Below, piece by piece: positions 27,474 to 35,247 of a stretch of 37,139 nucleotides of DNA. Position 1 is the stretch's first letter. Every line of letters starts with the position of its first letter. The notes beneath the pieces are model-generated. The model was not told where the DNA came from. It ran no database searches and saw nothing but the letters and a program-made list of their open reading frames with translations. The stretch is taken from positions 1-37,139 of the forward strand of contig JAQBQF010000143.1 in the NCBI GenBank assembly GCA_028287115.1, written 5' to 3'. Both the position numbers and the translations under genes were made by a program. This DNA comes from Myxococcales bacterium. GTDB lineage: Bacteria; Myxococcota_A; Polyangia; Haliangiales; Haliangiaceae.

Positions 27474-28892
27474 ATGGCGAAGGGCTCGTGGATGCTCGTA
27501 TTCGCCCTTGCGTGTTGCGGGCGGGGCAGCGCGCCTCCGCCGGAGCCCGAGAAGGTCGGCAGCGCGGCCCCGGCTCGGGACGCTCCCCAGCTCGAGATCG
27601 CGGCCGTGCCGCTCGGGATGCCCGACCTCGGTTCATTTGGCTGGCGCAAGCGACCAGGTCACGCCGCGTTTCGAGCTGCGAGAAAAGCTGAAGACCACGA
27701 GGACTGGCCGGGTGTGGTTACCGCGTGCAAGCAGGCTCTGGCCGCGGATCCGGGACACCTCGAAGCGGCCTGGCTCCTGGCGGTGGGGCTCGCGAAGACC
27801 GGCAAGCTCGACGAAGTCCTGCCGCCGCTGCAGACCGCGGCGACGGGCGATTTCGGGAAGTGGGCGCAAGCCTCTCTCGAGCAGCCCGCGCTGCAGCCGT
27901 TCCTCGCGACCGCGACCGGACTCGCATGGCAGCGCCGCCTCGAAGAGGATCGCCAGGTGTTTCTCGCGGCACTCGCGCGATCGATCGTCGTCAACGCGGG
28001 CGGCGATCTCTACGCGTACGATCCGCAGGCCAAGCGCTGGCACCGGCTCACGCGAACGTGGGGCGCGGTGATCGGCGGGCTCGCAGTTCCGGCCGCGCAC
28101 CGCATCGCGTACGTCACGCGCGGCAAGATCCGCGCCCCCAAAATTGGAAAGTCAGCGACCCAGATCGGCATCGGGCTCGTCGATCTGACGCGCGGGAAGA
28201 CGTTGCGGCAGTCGGAGATCGGTGCCGCCGGGCCGTTCACGATCTCGTACAGCGCCAACCCGCCGGGCGCGTTCTGGATCGGCCCGACGTGGCGTTCTCT
28301 CGATGACGAAGGCAGGCTCCGTCCGCTCCCCGCCAAGACGACGCGGCCCCCGGGCACGTGGCTCGAGGTGCTCGGCCACAGCGTGCGGATTCATCGCTTG
28401 CCGGTCGCGAGCGTCAGCGCCGATTGGGACGAGCAGTCGCTCGCGAGCGCGATCCGGATCGGCACGAGCAATCGCGTCGTCGCGGCGCCGAGCCCGGGCC
28501 TGGTCGATGGCAACACCGCGACGTGGTCGCCCGATCGCGCGCACCTCGCATTCGTGGCGATCGACGATCACTGCACGCCGGGCGCAGCGAGTGCCGCGGC
28601 GTTTGTCGCGGACGCCGCCACCGGCAGCGTCCACGAGCTCGAGCGCGCGCACGGCGGGCTCGCGATCGAATGGATCTCCGATCGCCAGCTCGCGATCGCC
28701 GGCGATCACGGCGTGTCGATCATCGAGCTCGGCAGCGCGGCGACGCCGATCCCACTCGTAGGTGCGAACGATCTTGCCGCACCTCGCCGCAAGCCACGCT
28801 GCACGCCGGAGCCCATCGACGAGCCGGTCGAGGTCGATCCGAGCGAAGCGAATACATCCGACGAGCCGCTCGACGCCGGCACCGCTCATTAA
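27474..28892 (+). CDS. Lipoprotein with a TPR-like segment and a beta-propeller-like C-terminal domain
   Basis: This protein of 472 residues starts MAKGSWMLVFALACCGRG, a lipoprotein signal (lipobox LACC or ALAC). A Pro/Glu linker precedes a short helical pair 'AARKAEDHEDWPGVVTACKQALAADPGHLEAAWLLAVGLAKTGKLDEV', a classic TPR spacing at about 80-135. The rest is WD40/TolB-like: 'SIVVNAGGDLYAYDPQAKRWHRL', 'HRIAYVTRGKI', 'TWSPDRAHLAFVAIDDHC', 'IEWISDRQLAIAGDHGVSII'. The acidic tail (PIDEPVEVDPSEANTSDEPLD) is disordered. An in-frame ATG at 27396 lies outside the signal peptide and is rejected. It is probably a periplasmic or outer-membrane scaffold; the partner is unknown. Confidence 0.8.
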   Translation: MAKGSWMLVFALACCGRGSAPPPEPEKVGSAAPARDAPQLEIAAVPLGMPDLGSFGWRKRPGHAAFRAARKAEDHEDWPGVVTACKQALAADPGHLEAAWLLAVGLAKTGKLDEVLPPLQTAATGDFGKWAQASLEQPALQPFLATATGLAWQRRLEEDRQVFLAALARSIVVNAGGDLYAYDPQAKRWHRLTRTWGAVIGGLAVPAAHRIAYVTRGKIRAPKIGKSATQIGIGLVDLTRGKTLRQSEIGAAGPFTISYSANPPGAFWIGPTWRSLDDEGRLRPLPAKTTRPPGTWLEVLGHSVRIHRLPVASVSADWDEQSLASAIRIGTSNRVVAAPSPGLVDGNTATWSPDRAHLAFVAIDDHCTPGAASAAAFVADAATGSVHELERAHGGLAIEWISDRQLAIAGDHGVSIIELGSAATPIPLVGANDLAAPRRKPRCTPEPIDEPVEVDPSEANTSDEPLDAGTAH

Positions 28893-28996
28893 AGGATAGC
28901 GGCCGCCGACATCGCACCCGTTCACCACCGGTAGATCCTCAACATGGGGAAACCAGGGACTTAGACCAGGTCCCGTCGACTTGAGTGGTTGGACCT

Positions 28997-29002
28997 TTGA
29001 CA
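28997..29002 (+). promoter_or_regulatory. Perfect TTGACA -35-like hexamer upstream of gtrA
   Basis: TTGACA is found 51 nt before the GtrA start, but the -10 at normal spacing (TGAAGA, 18-nt spacer) is poor. It may be the -35 of the GtrA/glycosyltransferase pair or a chance match. Confidence 0.25.
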
Positions 29003-29052
29003 CGCTGCCGGGAAGTGTCCTGAAGATCCAATAACTTGCCAGACCGAGCGTC

Positions 29053-29523
29053 ATGGCACATCGGGTGCTCATCCAATGGCTCATGCAGCCTCGCCGGAGA
29101 TGGAACGCGGGCACGTGGGGTAGGTGGTTGACGATGATGGCAGCGGGCCTCGGCGGTGCCCTCGGAACCGTGTTCGACGTCTCGACGCTCGTCCTTCTGG
29201 TCGAGCGTGGAGCGCCGGTCGCGCTCGCTGCCTTCTTCGCGGCCACCGTAGGTGCGGTGGTGTGCTTCTTGATGAACAAGCACATCGCCTTCCATGATCC
29301 CAGACCGATCACGTGGCAGCAGCTCGGTCGCTTCGGCAGCGTTGCCGTGGCGACCGCGCTGCTGATGGCAGGTGCGATGCAGCTGTTCGCGGTGCACCTC
29401 GGCATTCAGTACGTCGTCGCGAAGGTTCTGTGCTCGGCGCTGATCTTTCTGGTGTGGACGTATCCCGCGCAGCGGCGCCTCGTGTTCCGCACGCGCCCGG
29501 CTGCGTTCATGTCGCTTTCGTAA
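29053..29523 (+). CDS. GtrA-like flippase family protein
   Basis: This 156-residue protein has four predicted membrane helices. The GtrA/DPMS family layout is clear in 'MMAAGLGGALGTVFDVSTLVLLV', 'FFAATVGAVVCFLMNKHIAFHD' with the conserved Asn-Lys-x-x-x-Phe, 'FGSVAVATALLMAGAMQL' and 'VVAKVLCSALIFLVWTYPAQRRLVF'. GtrA proteins are thought to flip undecaprenyl-phosphate-linked sugars across the inner membrane for O-antigen, wall or protein glycosylation. The adjacent glycosyltransferase (10 nt downstream) would make the lipid-linked sugar. A second in-frame ATG is at 29083, and the exact start is uncertain. Confidence 0.88.
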   Translation: MAHRVLIQWLMQPRRRWNAGTWGRWLTMMAAGLGGALGTVFDVSTLVLLVERGAPVALAAFFAATVGAVVCFLMNKHIAFHDPRPITWQQLGRFGSVAVATALLMAGAMQLFAVHLGIQYVVAKVLCSALIFLVWTYPAQRRLVFRTRPAAFMSLS

Positions 29524-29533
29524 GGAGCTCTCC

Positions 29534-30316
29534 ATGACTGCTCTCGCTCATGCATCTGTCCATCGGTTCGTCGACATCTCGATCGTCGTGCCCGCGTACA
29601 ACGAGGAGCATCGGATCTTGCCGACGCTCGATCGTCTCCACGCGTTCTTGGCCGCAGGCTCGCTACGCTACGAGATCGTCGTTGTCGATGACGGCTCGAC
29701 GGACCGCACGTCCTCCGTCGTCGCGCTCGCGATGTCGCGGATTCCAAATCTGCGGCTCGAGCGTCAGGTCCCCAATCGCGGCAAGGGCGCGGCCGTGCGT
29801 CTCGGCATGCTCTCCGCGCGCGGGCAGATCCGCGTGATGTGCGACGCGGATGGCTCGATGCCACCGGAGCAGTTGCCGCGGTTGCTCGCGCCGATCATCG
29901 CGTGTCAGTCGGAGATCTCGATCGGCTCTCGCTACGCTGAGGGCGCGAAGAGTGACATCAAGCAGCCGCTCTATCGCGTGCTGTGGAGCCGCCTCGCGAA
30001 CCGCGTGATCCAGCGGTCGCTCGTGCCGGGCGTCAAAGACACGCAGTGTGGCTTCAAGGCGTTCACCGCCGAGGCCGCGCGCGACCTGTTCCGCTATGGC
30101 CGGATCGACGGCTGGGCGTTCGACCTCGAGATCCTCGCACTCGCCCGCCGCCGCGGTCACACGATCACCGAGGTCGGCGTCGAGTGGACCGATGACCGCC
30201 GCTCGCGCGTCAATCCGCTCAAGGACCTCTGGAAGGTGATCCGCGAGGCGGTGACGATCCGCAAAAACCTCCGGACCGGCGTTTACAACAGCCTGCCGGC
30301 CGTCGCGTCGGTCTAG
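29534..30316 (+). CDS. Polyprenyl/dolichyl-phosphate glycosyltransferase (GT2, ALG5-like)
   Basis: This 260-residue GT-A glycosyltransferase has an N-terminal IVVPAYNEE, VVVDDGSTDRT (nucleotide-sugar binding), NRGKGAAVRLGML, and DADGSM as the DxD metal motif. The C-terminal block 'VPGVKDTQCGFKAFTAEAARDLF' and 'GWAFDLEILALARRRGHTITEVGVEW' is the signature of dolichyl-phosphate beta-glucosyltransferase relatives. It lacks the multi-helix C-terminus of DPM1-type bacterial enzymes. It probably transfers glucose (or another hexose) from a UDP/GDP donor to undecaprenyl phosphate, then GtrA flips it. The AAGGAG at the GtrA stop sets the start. No GtrC-like final transferase is nearby. Confidence 0.92.
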   Translation: MTALAHASVHRFVDISIVVPAYNEEHRILPTLDRLHAFLAAGSLRYEIVVVDDGSTDRTSSVVALAMSRIPNLRLERQVPNRGKGAAVRLGMLSARGQIRVMCDADGSMPPEQLPRLLAPIIACQSEISIGSRYAEGAKSDIKQPLYRVLWSRLANRVIQRSLVPGVKDTQCGFKAFTAEAARDLFRYGRIDGWAFDLEILALARRRGHTITEVGVEWTDDRRSRVNPLKDLWKVIREAVTIRKNLRTGVYNSLPAVASV

Positions 30317-30327
30317 GGCCACAAATG

Positions 30328-30336
30328 TGCTAGAAA
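30328..30336 (+). promoter_or_regulatory. Likely extended -10 element of the RNase P RNA gene
   Basis: TGC-TAGAAA ends 6 nt before the first base of the P1 helix (30343), the spacing expected if transcription starts at P1. The matching -35 is weak, as is common for extended -10 promoters. Confidence 0.45.
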
Positions 30337-30342
30337 GCCAGC

Positions 30343-30713
<371 letters not shown>

Positions 30714-30835
30714 CTTTTGTTTTAGCCGGCTCGTGCACGAGGTACGGCCCGAGATCCTCCGCCACTCCATCATTGTAGTAACAGCGCGCCCGATCCAGAT
30801 GGACCGGCAAGCCGTGGTACCGTGGACGTTGGGCC

Positions 30836-32164
30836 ATGGACCTGCGTTCGCCGGTGCACGAGATCGTGAATGCGCTGTGGCGCGCGCTTCATGGGCTCGA
30901 TTCCAACGTCGATACCGACGACATCGAGCGGTGGGGATTTTCGATCCACGCTGCACTGTCGGCGGCGGGTCGCGAGTTTCACAACCACGACCACGTGATC
31001 GAGATCGCCAAACAGGGTGATCCGCTCGAGATCGTCGCGGCGCTCTACCACGACGCGGTGTACATCCAGGTCGATCAAGGTCCGCCGCGCACGATGCGGG
31101 TCGAGATGGACCGCGTGCTCCAACCGGTGGCCGATGGCTGGCGCGTCCTGCCGAGCGCGACGGACCACGCGGTGACCGCGGACGTGCTCGCCGTGTTCGG
31201 CCGCAAGGCCGGCGATGTGATCGCTCCCACGCAGGGCCTCAACGAGCTCGCATCGGCGCTCGTCGCGGCACTCCAGCTTCAGAAGGCGCTCGACCGGACG
31301 CAGCGGATCGCGGTCGCCGCGTGCATCGAGCAGACGATTCCGTTTCGCATCGATCCCGTCACGGAGCTCCACGATCGGCTGGTTCATCTCGACCTGCCGG
31401 AGGCCGCGGTCGACGAGATCCTCCGGCGCGCGGTGCGGTTCGGGAACCGCGACGTCGAGAACTTTGCGGACAACGAGCCCGCGCGGTTCCTCGACAACAC
31501 GTGGAAGCTGCTCCCGGAGACCAATCCGGCGCTTCACTCTCCGATGGTCTACACCGTGCGCGATTACCGGATCGCGCTGCAGAAGATGGAAGCATTCCTC
31601 GCGTTGCTGCCGGCCGAGCGCGTGTTCCATAGCTGGGGCGACGAGCCCAAGCCCGAGATTCATGCGCGCCGCGTCGCGCGGGCGACCGGCAATCTCGAGC
31701 TCGCGGTCCGCTATTTGCGCGCGAAGCTGTATGCGATCGCGCTCGTCGAAGCGATCGCGGAGACCACCGGCGGTGATGTCCCGATCGATTACTTCATGGG
31801 TGGTGTGAAGCAGGTCGACCACCCGGACATGAAGCGTCTCGAGCACTACTTCCCACAGCTCGGATCGCGCGCGGACCTCGATCCGCCGCTGCATCGGTTG
31901 CTCGCCGAAGGCCGGGCGTCCGATTCGAGCTTCGATACCAAGCCCTCTCCCGTCGGAGCGTTCTTGCACTCGACCGTCGGCGAAGCGGCGATGATGAAGG
32001 GCGTCGAGATGGCGAAGAAGTGGTGGGCCGGCGCACTCGATCCCGTCGAGTACCTCGACAGCCAGCCGAATCGCGTGGTCGCGGCGATCGCGCGAGCCGC
32101 CGGAAATATCATCGACACGCGACGCGATCGGCTGTTCGCGCTGGCCGAGCGACTCGAGCGCTAA
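30836..32164 (+). CDS. HD-superfamily-like protein with a large uncharacterised C-terminal region
   Basis: The N-terminal part of this 442-residue protein reads 'REFHNHDHVIEIA' (His49, His51, Asp52, His53), then 'IVAALYHDAVY' (His72-Asp73). This spacing and the 'YHDAVY' ending match the predicted HD-type metal phosphohydrolases (COG4339-like). Those are about 200 residues, so more than half of this protein lies outside that match. The C-terminal part is helical, with 'PETNPALHSPMVYTVRDYRIALQKMEAFLALLP', a run 'HARRVARATGNLELAVRYLRAKL' and 'FMGGVKQVDHPDMKRLEHYFP'. No membrane segment or signal is seen. The metal ligands suggest phosphomonoester or phosphodiester hydrolysis, but the substrate is unknown. 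Its ATG lies within a CCATGG palindrome 122 nt after rnpB. Confidence 0.75.
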   Translation: MDLRSPVHEIVNALWRALHGLDSNVDTDDIERWGFSIHAALSAAGREFHNHDHVIEIAKQGDPLEIVAALYHDAVYIQVDQGPPRTMRVEMDRVLQPVADGWRVLPSATDHAVTADVLAVFGRKAGDVIAPTQGLNELASALVAALQLQKALDRTQRIAVAACIEQTIPFRIDPVTELHDRLVHLDLPEAAVDEILRRAVRFGNRDVENFADNEPARFLDNTWKLLPETNPALHSPMVYTVRDYRIALQKMEAFLALLPAERVFHSWGDEPKPEIHARRVARATGNLELAVRYLRAKLYAIALVEAIAETTGGDVPIDYFMGGVKQVDHPDMKRLEHYFPQLGSRADLDPPLHRLLAEGRASDSSFDTKPSPVGAFLHSTVGEAAMMKGVEMAKKWWAGALDPVEYLDSQPNRVVAAIARAAGNIIDTRRDRLFALAERLER

Positions 32165-32205
32165 GTACAGGTCCCCAGAAGTTGGTGGCCAGCTCGGAGC
32201 CGCGC

Positions 32206-32241
32206 GTGGGCGTAGGGGTAGGCGTCGGCGTAGGGTAGGCG
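32206..32241 (+). repeat. Degenerate GGCGTA/GGGTAG hexamer run
   Basis: Between the HD-like gene and the zinc-ribbon gene, about six GC-rich hexamers (GTGGGC, GTAGGG, GTAGGC, GTCGGC, GTAGGG, TAGGCGG) follow one another. They are too short and irregular to be a CRISPR or known element. They could be slippage products or a G-rich structure in the space between convergent genes. Confidence 0.45.
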
Positions 32242-32280
32242 GATCTTCGCAACCGATTCGTCGCGCGGTCGATGACCTCG

Positions 32281-33033
32281 CTAAGCCGGCTTCGGATCTT
32301 CGGTCGCCGGCGCGGTCGCGGCCGGTTCGAGGAGCTCTTTGCGATAAACGAGGCGGCCGCAGCGCGGGCACATCTCGATCGATTCCATCCGAGCGAGGAT
32401 GTTGTTGAGCTGCGGCGGCAACGCCATGTGGCAGCCCTGGCAGACGCCTTTGATCACCGGCGCGACGGCATAGCCGCGCTTGGCCGCGAGCGTGTCGTAG
32501 GTCTTCACCCACTGCTTGTCGACGAGCGAACGTGCTTTGTCGCGTGCGGCCTTCGCGTCGGCGAGCTGCGCGTTGAGTGAATTCACTTGATCGGCCATCG
32601 CGGCTTCGCTCGCCGCGAGCTCGTCACGGAGCTTCTGGACGTCGCCATCGCGCGCTTGGAGCTGCGTGGTCGATGCGGCGAGCTGCTCGACGATCTTCTT
32701 CAGCTCGGCTTCGCGATCCTGCGTGCCCTTGCGCTTGTTTTCGACTTCGCGGCTCGCGGCGTTGAACTCCTTGGAGTTCTTCGAGGCCTGGAGCTTGTGC
32801 TGCGCGGATCGGAACTGCTCGCGCTCCTTGTCGATGTTGTCCTGCTGCGCTTTGCGCCAGGCTTCGGTCTCGTTCAGCTTGGTGCGCTCGGCATCGATCA
32901 TGCCCTGGAGCTTCGCGAGATCTCTCCGGAGCGGATCGAGCTTGGCGGGTAGCTGTTTCGCGGCGGACTCGAGCTCGCGGACTTTCCCGTCGCAGGTCTG
33001 GAGCTCTAGTAGATGGATGAGCTGTTCGCGCAA
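32281..33033 (-). CDS. Coiled-coil protein with C-terminal C4 zinc ribbon (CT398/COG1579 type)
   Basis: Residues about 5-180 of this 250-residue protein form long heptad-rich coiled coil (for example 'LRRDLAKLQGMIDAERTKLNETEAWRKAQQ' and 'NKRKGTQDREAELKKIVEQLA'). A C4 zinc ribbon follows: CQGC (about 197-200) and CPRC (about 221-224), with 'HMALPPQLNNILARM' between. The architecture is that of the CT398/COG1579 family, which is widespread in bacteria and of uncertain role; Chlamydia CT398 binds sigma54 and secretion components. Starting at the TTG at 33033 gives MREQLIHLLELQ, the usual N-terminus. It lies 41 nt downstream of the tRNA on the same strand. Confidence 0.9.
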   Translation of the reverse strand: MREQLIHLLELQTCDGKVRELESAAKQLPAKLDPLRRDLAKLQGMIDAERTKLNETEAWRKAQQDNIDKEREQFRSAQHKLQASKNSKEFNAASREVENKRKGTQDREAELKKIVEQLAASTTQLQARDGDVQKLRDELAASEAAMADQVNSLNAQLADAKAARDKARSLVDKQWVKTYDTLAAKRGYAVAPVIKGVCQGCHMALPPQLNNILARMESIEMCPRCGRLVYRKELLEPAATAPATEDPKPA

Positions 33034-33074
33034 GTCGGCAACCTTTCGTACTGCTTCGTCTTGTTTTCAGGTTG

Positions 33075-33148
33075 TGGGCCCACCTGGGCTCGAACCAGGG
33101 ACCCACCGGTTATGAGCCGGCCGCTCTAACCGACTGAGCTATGGGCCC
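33075..33148 (-). tRNA. tRNA with CAU anticodon (probably tRNA-Ile2, alternatively elongator Met)
   Basis: The minus-strand sequence folds into a standard cloverleaf. The acceptor stem is GGGCCCA/TGGGCCC with discriminator A, and the D arm is GCTC...GAGC. The anticodon stem is GCCGG/CCGGT with loop CTCATAA (anticodon CAU), and the T arm is CCTGG-TTCGAGC-CCAGG. The 74-nt gene has no encoded CCA (CAA follows). CAU can be initiator Met, elongator Met or lysidine-modified Ile. The first base pair G1-C72 rules out the usual initiator mismatch, and C4-G69/C5-G68 in the acceptor stem match the TilS recognition pairs of tRNA-Ile2. I therefore favour Ile2. Confidence 0.95.
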
Positions 33149-33198
33149 GTGTCGTGGGAGTGCCACTCGGTGTGGATTGCCGCACGAAACGCGAAGGG

Positions 33199-33226
33199 AC
33201 ACTATCACCTTACCGAAAAACGACAA
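33199..33226 (-). promoter_or_regulatory. Possible promoter for the tRNA and zinc-ribbon gene
   Basis: On the minus strand TTGTCG (33226-33221) is followed after 16 nt by TAGTGT (33204-33199). This would place the transcript start about 40-45 nt before the tRNA, making a short leader for RNase P to remove. The box quality is moderate. Confidence 0.35.
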
Positions 33227-33269
33227 CTACCGAGGCAACATGACCCTCTGCGGCGCACCGTCGCGGCGC

Positions 33270-33275
33270 TATACT
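33270..33275 (+). promoter_or_regulatory. Possible -10 element (TATACT) before the repeat protein
   Basis: TATACT ends 8 nt before the ATG at 33284 and no Shine-Dalgarno is present. This is consistent with an mRNA starting at or next to the initiation codon. Confidence 0.4.
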
Positions 33276-33283
33276 CGAATGCG

Positions 33284-34132
33284 ATGAAAGCCGGCAATGT
33301 CGCACGGGTTGTGGTGGTTCTCGCGGCCTGCGTGGCCACGGTCGGATCAGGCACGTCGGGTTCGAACACCGCGGCGCAGGACCCGCAATTCGGATCGAGC
33401 TCGAATTCTCCTCCGCCATCATCGCAGATGGAGCCGAGCCGCGCGCTCGGACTCTGGCGATCGACGTTCGGCGCGGTGAAGATCGAAGCCGATAACAGCA
33501 AAGGCGGCGTGCAGTCCGGCGCCGTGCAAGGGGTCTGGGTCTACCAGCGCAAGGGCCAAGAGGTCGTCGGTTACTTCTCCGGCAGCCTGCGCGGCAACGT
33601 GCTGCAGTTCATGTGGCAGGAGCCCGCGGATCCGCCGCTCACCGGAGCCGGCTATCTCGTGTTCGATCCGCAGGGCCGACAGTACTCGGGCCGCTGGTGG
33701 AGCGATCGCAAGGATCGCGTCGGAGACTGGAACGGCTGGCGTCAGTCCACGCCGCAAGCGAATCAGTATGCCGGCCAATACGGCGGCGGGGCGTACGGTC
33801 AGCAAGGCTATCCGCAGCAACCGCAAGTTCCGCAGCAGCCGCAGCGTTACCCACAGCAGCCGCAATACCCACAGCAGCCGCAATACCCGCAGCAGCCGCA
33901 ATACCCACAGCAGCCGCAATACCCACAGCAGCCGCAGCAGTATCCGCCGCAGCAGTATCCGCAGCAGCCGCAATACCCGCAGCAGCCGCAGCAGTATCCG
34001 CCGCAGCAGTATCCGCAACAGCAGCAGCCGCAATACCCGCAACAGCCGCCGCCGCAGTATCCGCAGCAGCCGCAATACCCGCAGCAGCCGCCGCAACCGG
34101 GTTACCCGCAGGGCTATCCGCAGCAGCGCTGA
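33284..34132 (+). CDS. Exported protein with a small beta domain and a YPQQPQ-repeat tail
   Basis: Read from MKAGNVARVVVVLAACVATVGSG (282 residues), it begins with a signal peptide (lipobox-like LAAC is possible). A Gln/Ser/Pro linker leads to a compact domain at about 50-155 ('LGLWRSTFGAVKIEADNSKGGVQSGAVQGVWVYQ', 'VVGYFSGSLRGNVLQFMWQE', 'GRQYSGRWWSDRKDRVGDWNGWR'). That domain is rich in Trp and Gly like small lipocalin/avidin-type barrels and the myxobacterial 'YSGxW' lipoprotein domain. From about residue 175 the protein is nearly all YPQQPQ repeats. The region 33149-33283 in the same frame is not coding. A surface tail that binds a partner or the wall is possible; no function is established. 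Confidence 0.8.
   Translation: MKAGNVARVVVVLAACVATVGSGTSGSNTAAQDPQFGSSSNSPPPSSQMEPSRALGLWRSTFGAVKIEADNSKGGVQSGAVQGVWVYQRKGQEVVGYFSGSLRGNVLQFMWQEPADPPLTGAGYLVFDPQGRQYSGRWWSDRKDRVGDWNGWRQSTPQANQYAGQYGGGAYGQQGYPQQPQVPQQPQRYPQQPQYPQQPQYPQQPQYPQQPQYPQQPQQYPPQQYPQQPQYPQQPQQYPPQQYPQQQQPQYPQQPPPQYPQQPQYPQQPPQPGYPQGYPQQR
33848..34128 (+). repeat. Tandem 18-bp coding repeat (YPQQPQ) with a larger internal duplication
   Basis: Five consecutive 18-bp units (TACCCACAGCAGCCGCAA and close variants) occupy 33848-33937. They are followed by irregular versions and a repeated QQYPPQQYPQQ block (about 33935-33970 and 33980-34020). The near-identical units at DNA level indicate recent expansion by slippage or unequal recombination. 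Confidence 0.9.
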
Positions 34133-34146
34133 CGCTCGACCGCGTG

Positions 34147-34155
34147 TGCTAGGTT
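34147..34155 (+). promoter_or_regulatory. Possible extended -10 element of dapF
   Basis: TGC-TAGGTT ends 6 nt before the dapF ATG. The same TGC-TAnnn(T/A) form is present at rnpB and the kinase gene. CTGACG at 34129-34134 could be a -35, but only with a short 15-nt spacer. Confidence 0.4.
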
Positions 34156-34161
34156 TCGGCC

Positions 34162-35046
34162 ATGCGGTTCGCGAAGTATCACGGGCTCGGCAACGACTTC
34201 CTCGTCGTCGATCTGCGTGACGTGCGCGGTGACGAAGCGGCCGCCGTCCAGGATCCCGCGGTCGTTCGCGCGCTCTGCGATCGGCAGTTCGGCGTCGGTG
34301 GCGACGGTGTGCTCGCGGTGCTGCGCTCCGAGTCGGCGGATGCTCGGATGCGCGTGCTCAACTCCGACGGCAGCGAAGCCGAGATGTGTGGCAACGGCAT
34401 TCGATGCGTCGCGAAAGAGCTGTTCGATCGCGGCGGCGTGCACAAGGACCGCATCGCGATCGAGACCGGCGCAGGGCAGCTGAGCTGCGCGATCGACGCG
34501 ATCGGCGGCGTCGCGCGCACCGTGACCGTCGCGATGGGCAAGCCGCGCCTGCTGCGCGGCGAGATTCCGATGACCGGTCCGGCGAACGAGCGCTGCGTCG
34601 AAGCGCCGCTCGAGCTTGCCGGGCGGACGTTAGCGATGACCTGCGTGTCGATGGGAAATCCCCACGCGATCACGTTCGTCGGCTCGCGCGACGAAGCGCG
34701 CCGGCTCGCGGAGACCGTGGGCCCCTCGGTCGAGAACCACGCGTGGTTCCCGCACAAGACGAACAGCGAGTTCGCGCACGTGATCTCGCGGCGCGAGATC
34801 GATCTCGTCGTGTGGGAGCGAGGCTGCGGCATCACGCTCGCGTGCGGAACGGGCGCATGCGCGACGGTCGTCGCGGCGGTGCTGACCGGACGCTGCGATC
34901 AAGCCAGTGACGTCCTCGTGCACTTGCCGGGCGGCGATCTGATCATCACCGTCTCCGATCAGCTCGCGGGCGTGCAGATGCGCGGCCCCGCGCTCCACGT
35001 GTTCGACGGCGATTTCGATCCGCGTGCCGTCGCACCACGGCCGTAG
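34162..35046 (+). CDS. dapF: Diaminopimelate epimerase
   Basis: DapF converts LL- to meso-diaminopimelate for lysine and peptidoglycan, using a pair of cysteines as acid and base. This 294-residue protein has the opening 'FAKYHGLGNDFLVVD', then 'FGVGGDGVLAV' and 'NSDGSEAEMCGNGIRC' with Cys76. Next come 'CVSMGNPHAITFV', 'SEFAHVISRREIDLVVWERGCGITLACGTGACA' with Cys228, and a normal C-terminus. All catalytic residues are in place. It has its own promoter-like element and is not in an obvious operon. It converges on secG with 181 nt between, a spacer filled by a repeat structure. Confidence 0.98.
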   Translation: MRFAKYHGLGNDFLVVDLRDVRGDEAAAVQDPAVVRALCDRQFGVGGDGVLAVLRSESADARMRVLNSDGSEAEMCGNGIRCVAKELFDRGGVHKDRIAIETGAGQLSCAIDAIGGVARTVTVAMGKPRLLRGEIPMTGPANERCVEAPLELAGRTLAMTCVSMGNPHAITFVGSRDEARRLAETVGPSVENHAWFPHKTNSEFAHVISRREIDLVVWERGCGITLACGTGACATVVAAVLTGRCDQASDVLVHLPGGDLIITVSDQLAGVQMRGPALHVFDGDFDPRAVAPRP

Positions 35047-35054
35047 CGCGCCGA

Positions 35055-35084
35055 CGTGCGCGCGTTACTTCGGCGAGCTCGGGG
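35055..35084 (+). repeat. Direct repeat, copy 1 (stray copy of the secG 3' end)
   Basis: This 30-bp sequence beginning CGTGCGCGCGTTACTTCGGC is identical to 35218-35247, where it spans the secG stop codon and last codons. With one extra G the match continues five more bases. In copy 1 it lies outside any gene, just after dapF. Confidence 0.9.
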
Positions 35085-35091
35085 GACGACG

Positions 35092-35200
35092 AACCGCCAA
35101 GTCGCCGAGGCAACTGCCAAACGCGAAGCGAGCCTCTGCCGTCGGAAAAACCACTCGGTTGCCCGAACGCTCTCGGTCTGACCTTGGCGACTTGGCGGTT
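35092..35200. mobile_element. Candidate 109-bp inverted-repeat (MITE/REP-like) element
   Basis: The ends AACCGCCAAGTCGCC (35092-35106) and GGCGACTTGGCGGTT (35186-35200) are perfect 15-bp inverted repeats, extending to about 20 bp with one mismatch. The 79-bp middle shows no coding sequence. The unit is bounded on both sides by the 30-bp direct repeat (7 nt and 17 nt away). It may be a small non-autonomous element, or a long hairpin serving both convergent genes as a 3' structure. Confidence 0.5.
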
Positions 35201-35217
35201 GATCTGGGGCCCGCGAG

Positions 35218-35247
35218 CGTGCGCGCGTTACTTCGGCGAGCTCGGGG
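35218..35247 (-). repeat. Direct repeat, copy 2 (secG 3' end)
   Basis: Identical to 35055-35084. Within this copy, read on the minus strand, lie the last secG codons (SPSSPK) and the TAA stop, so this copy is likely the source and copy 1 the duplicate. Confidence 0.9.

Noticed and set aside
33848..34128. Possible CRISPR array
   Set aside because: Units are 18 bp, in frame, without spacers, and encode YPQQPQ; it is a coding tandem repeat.
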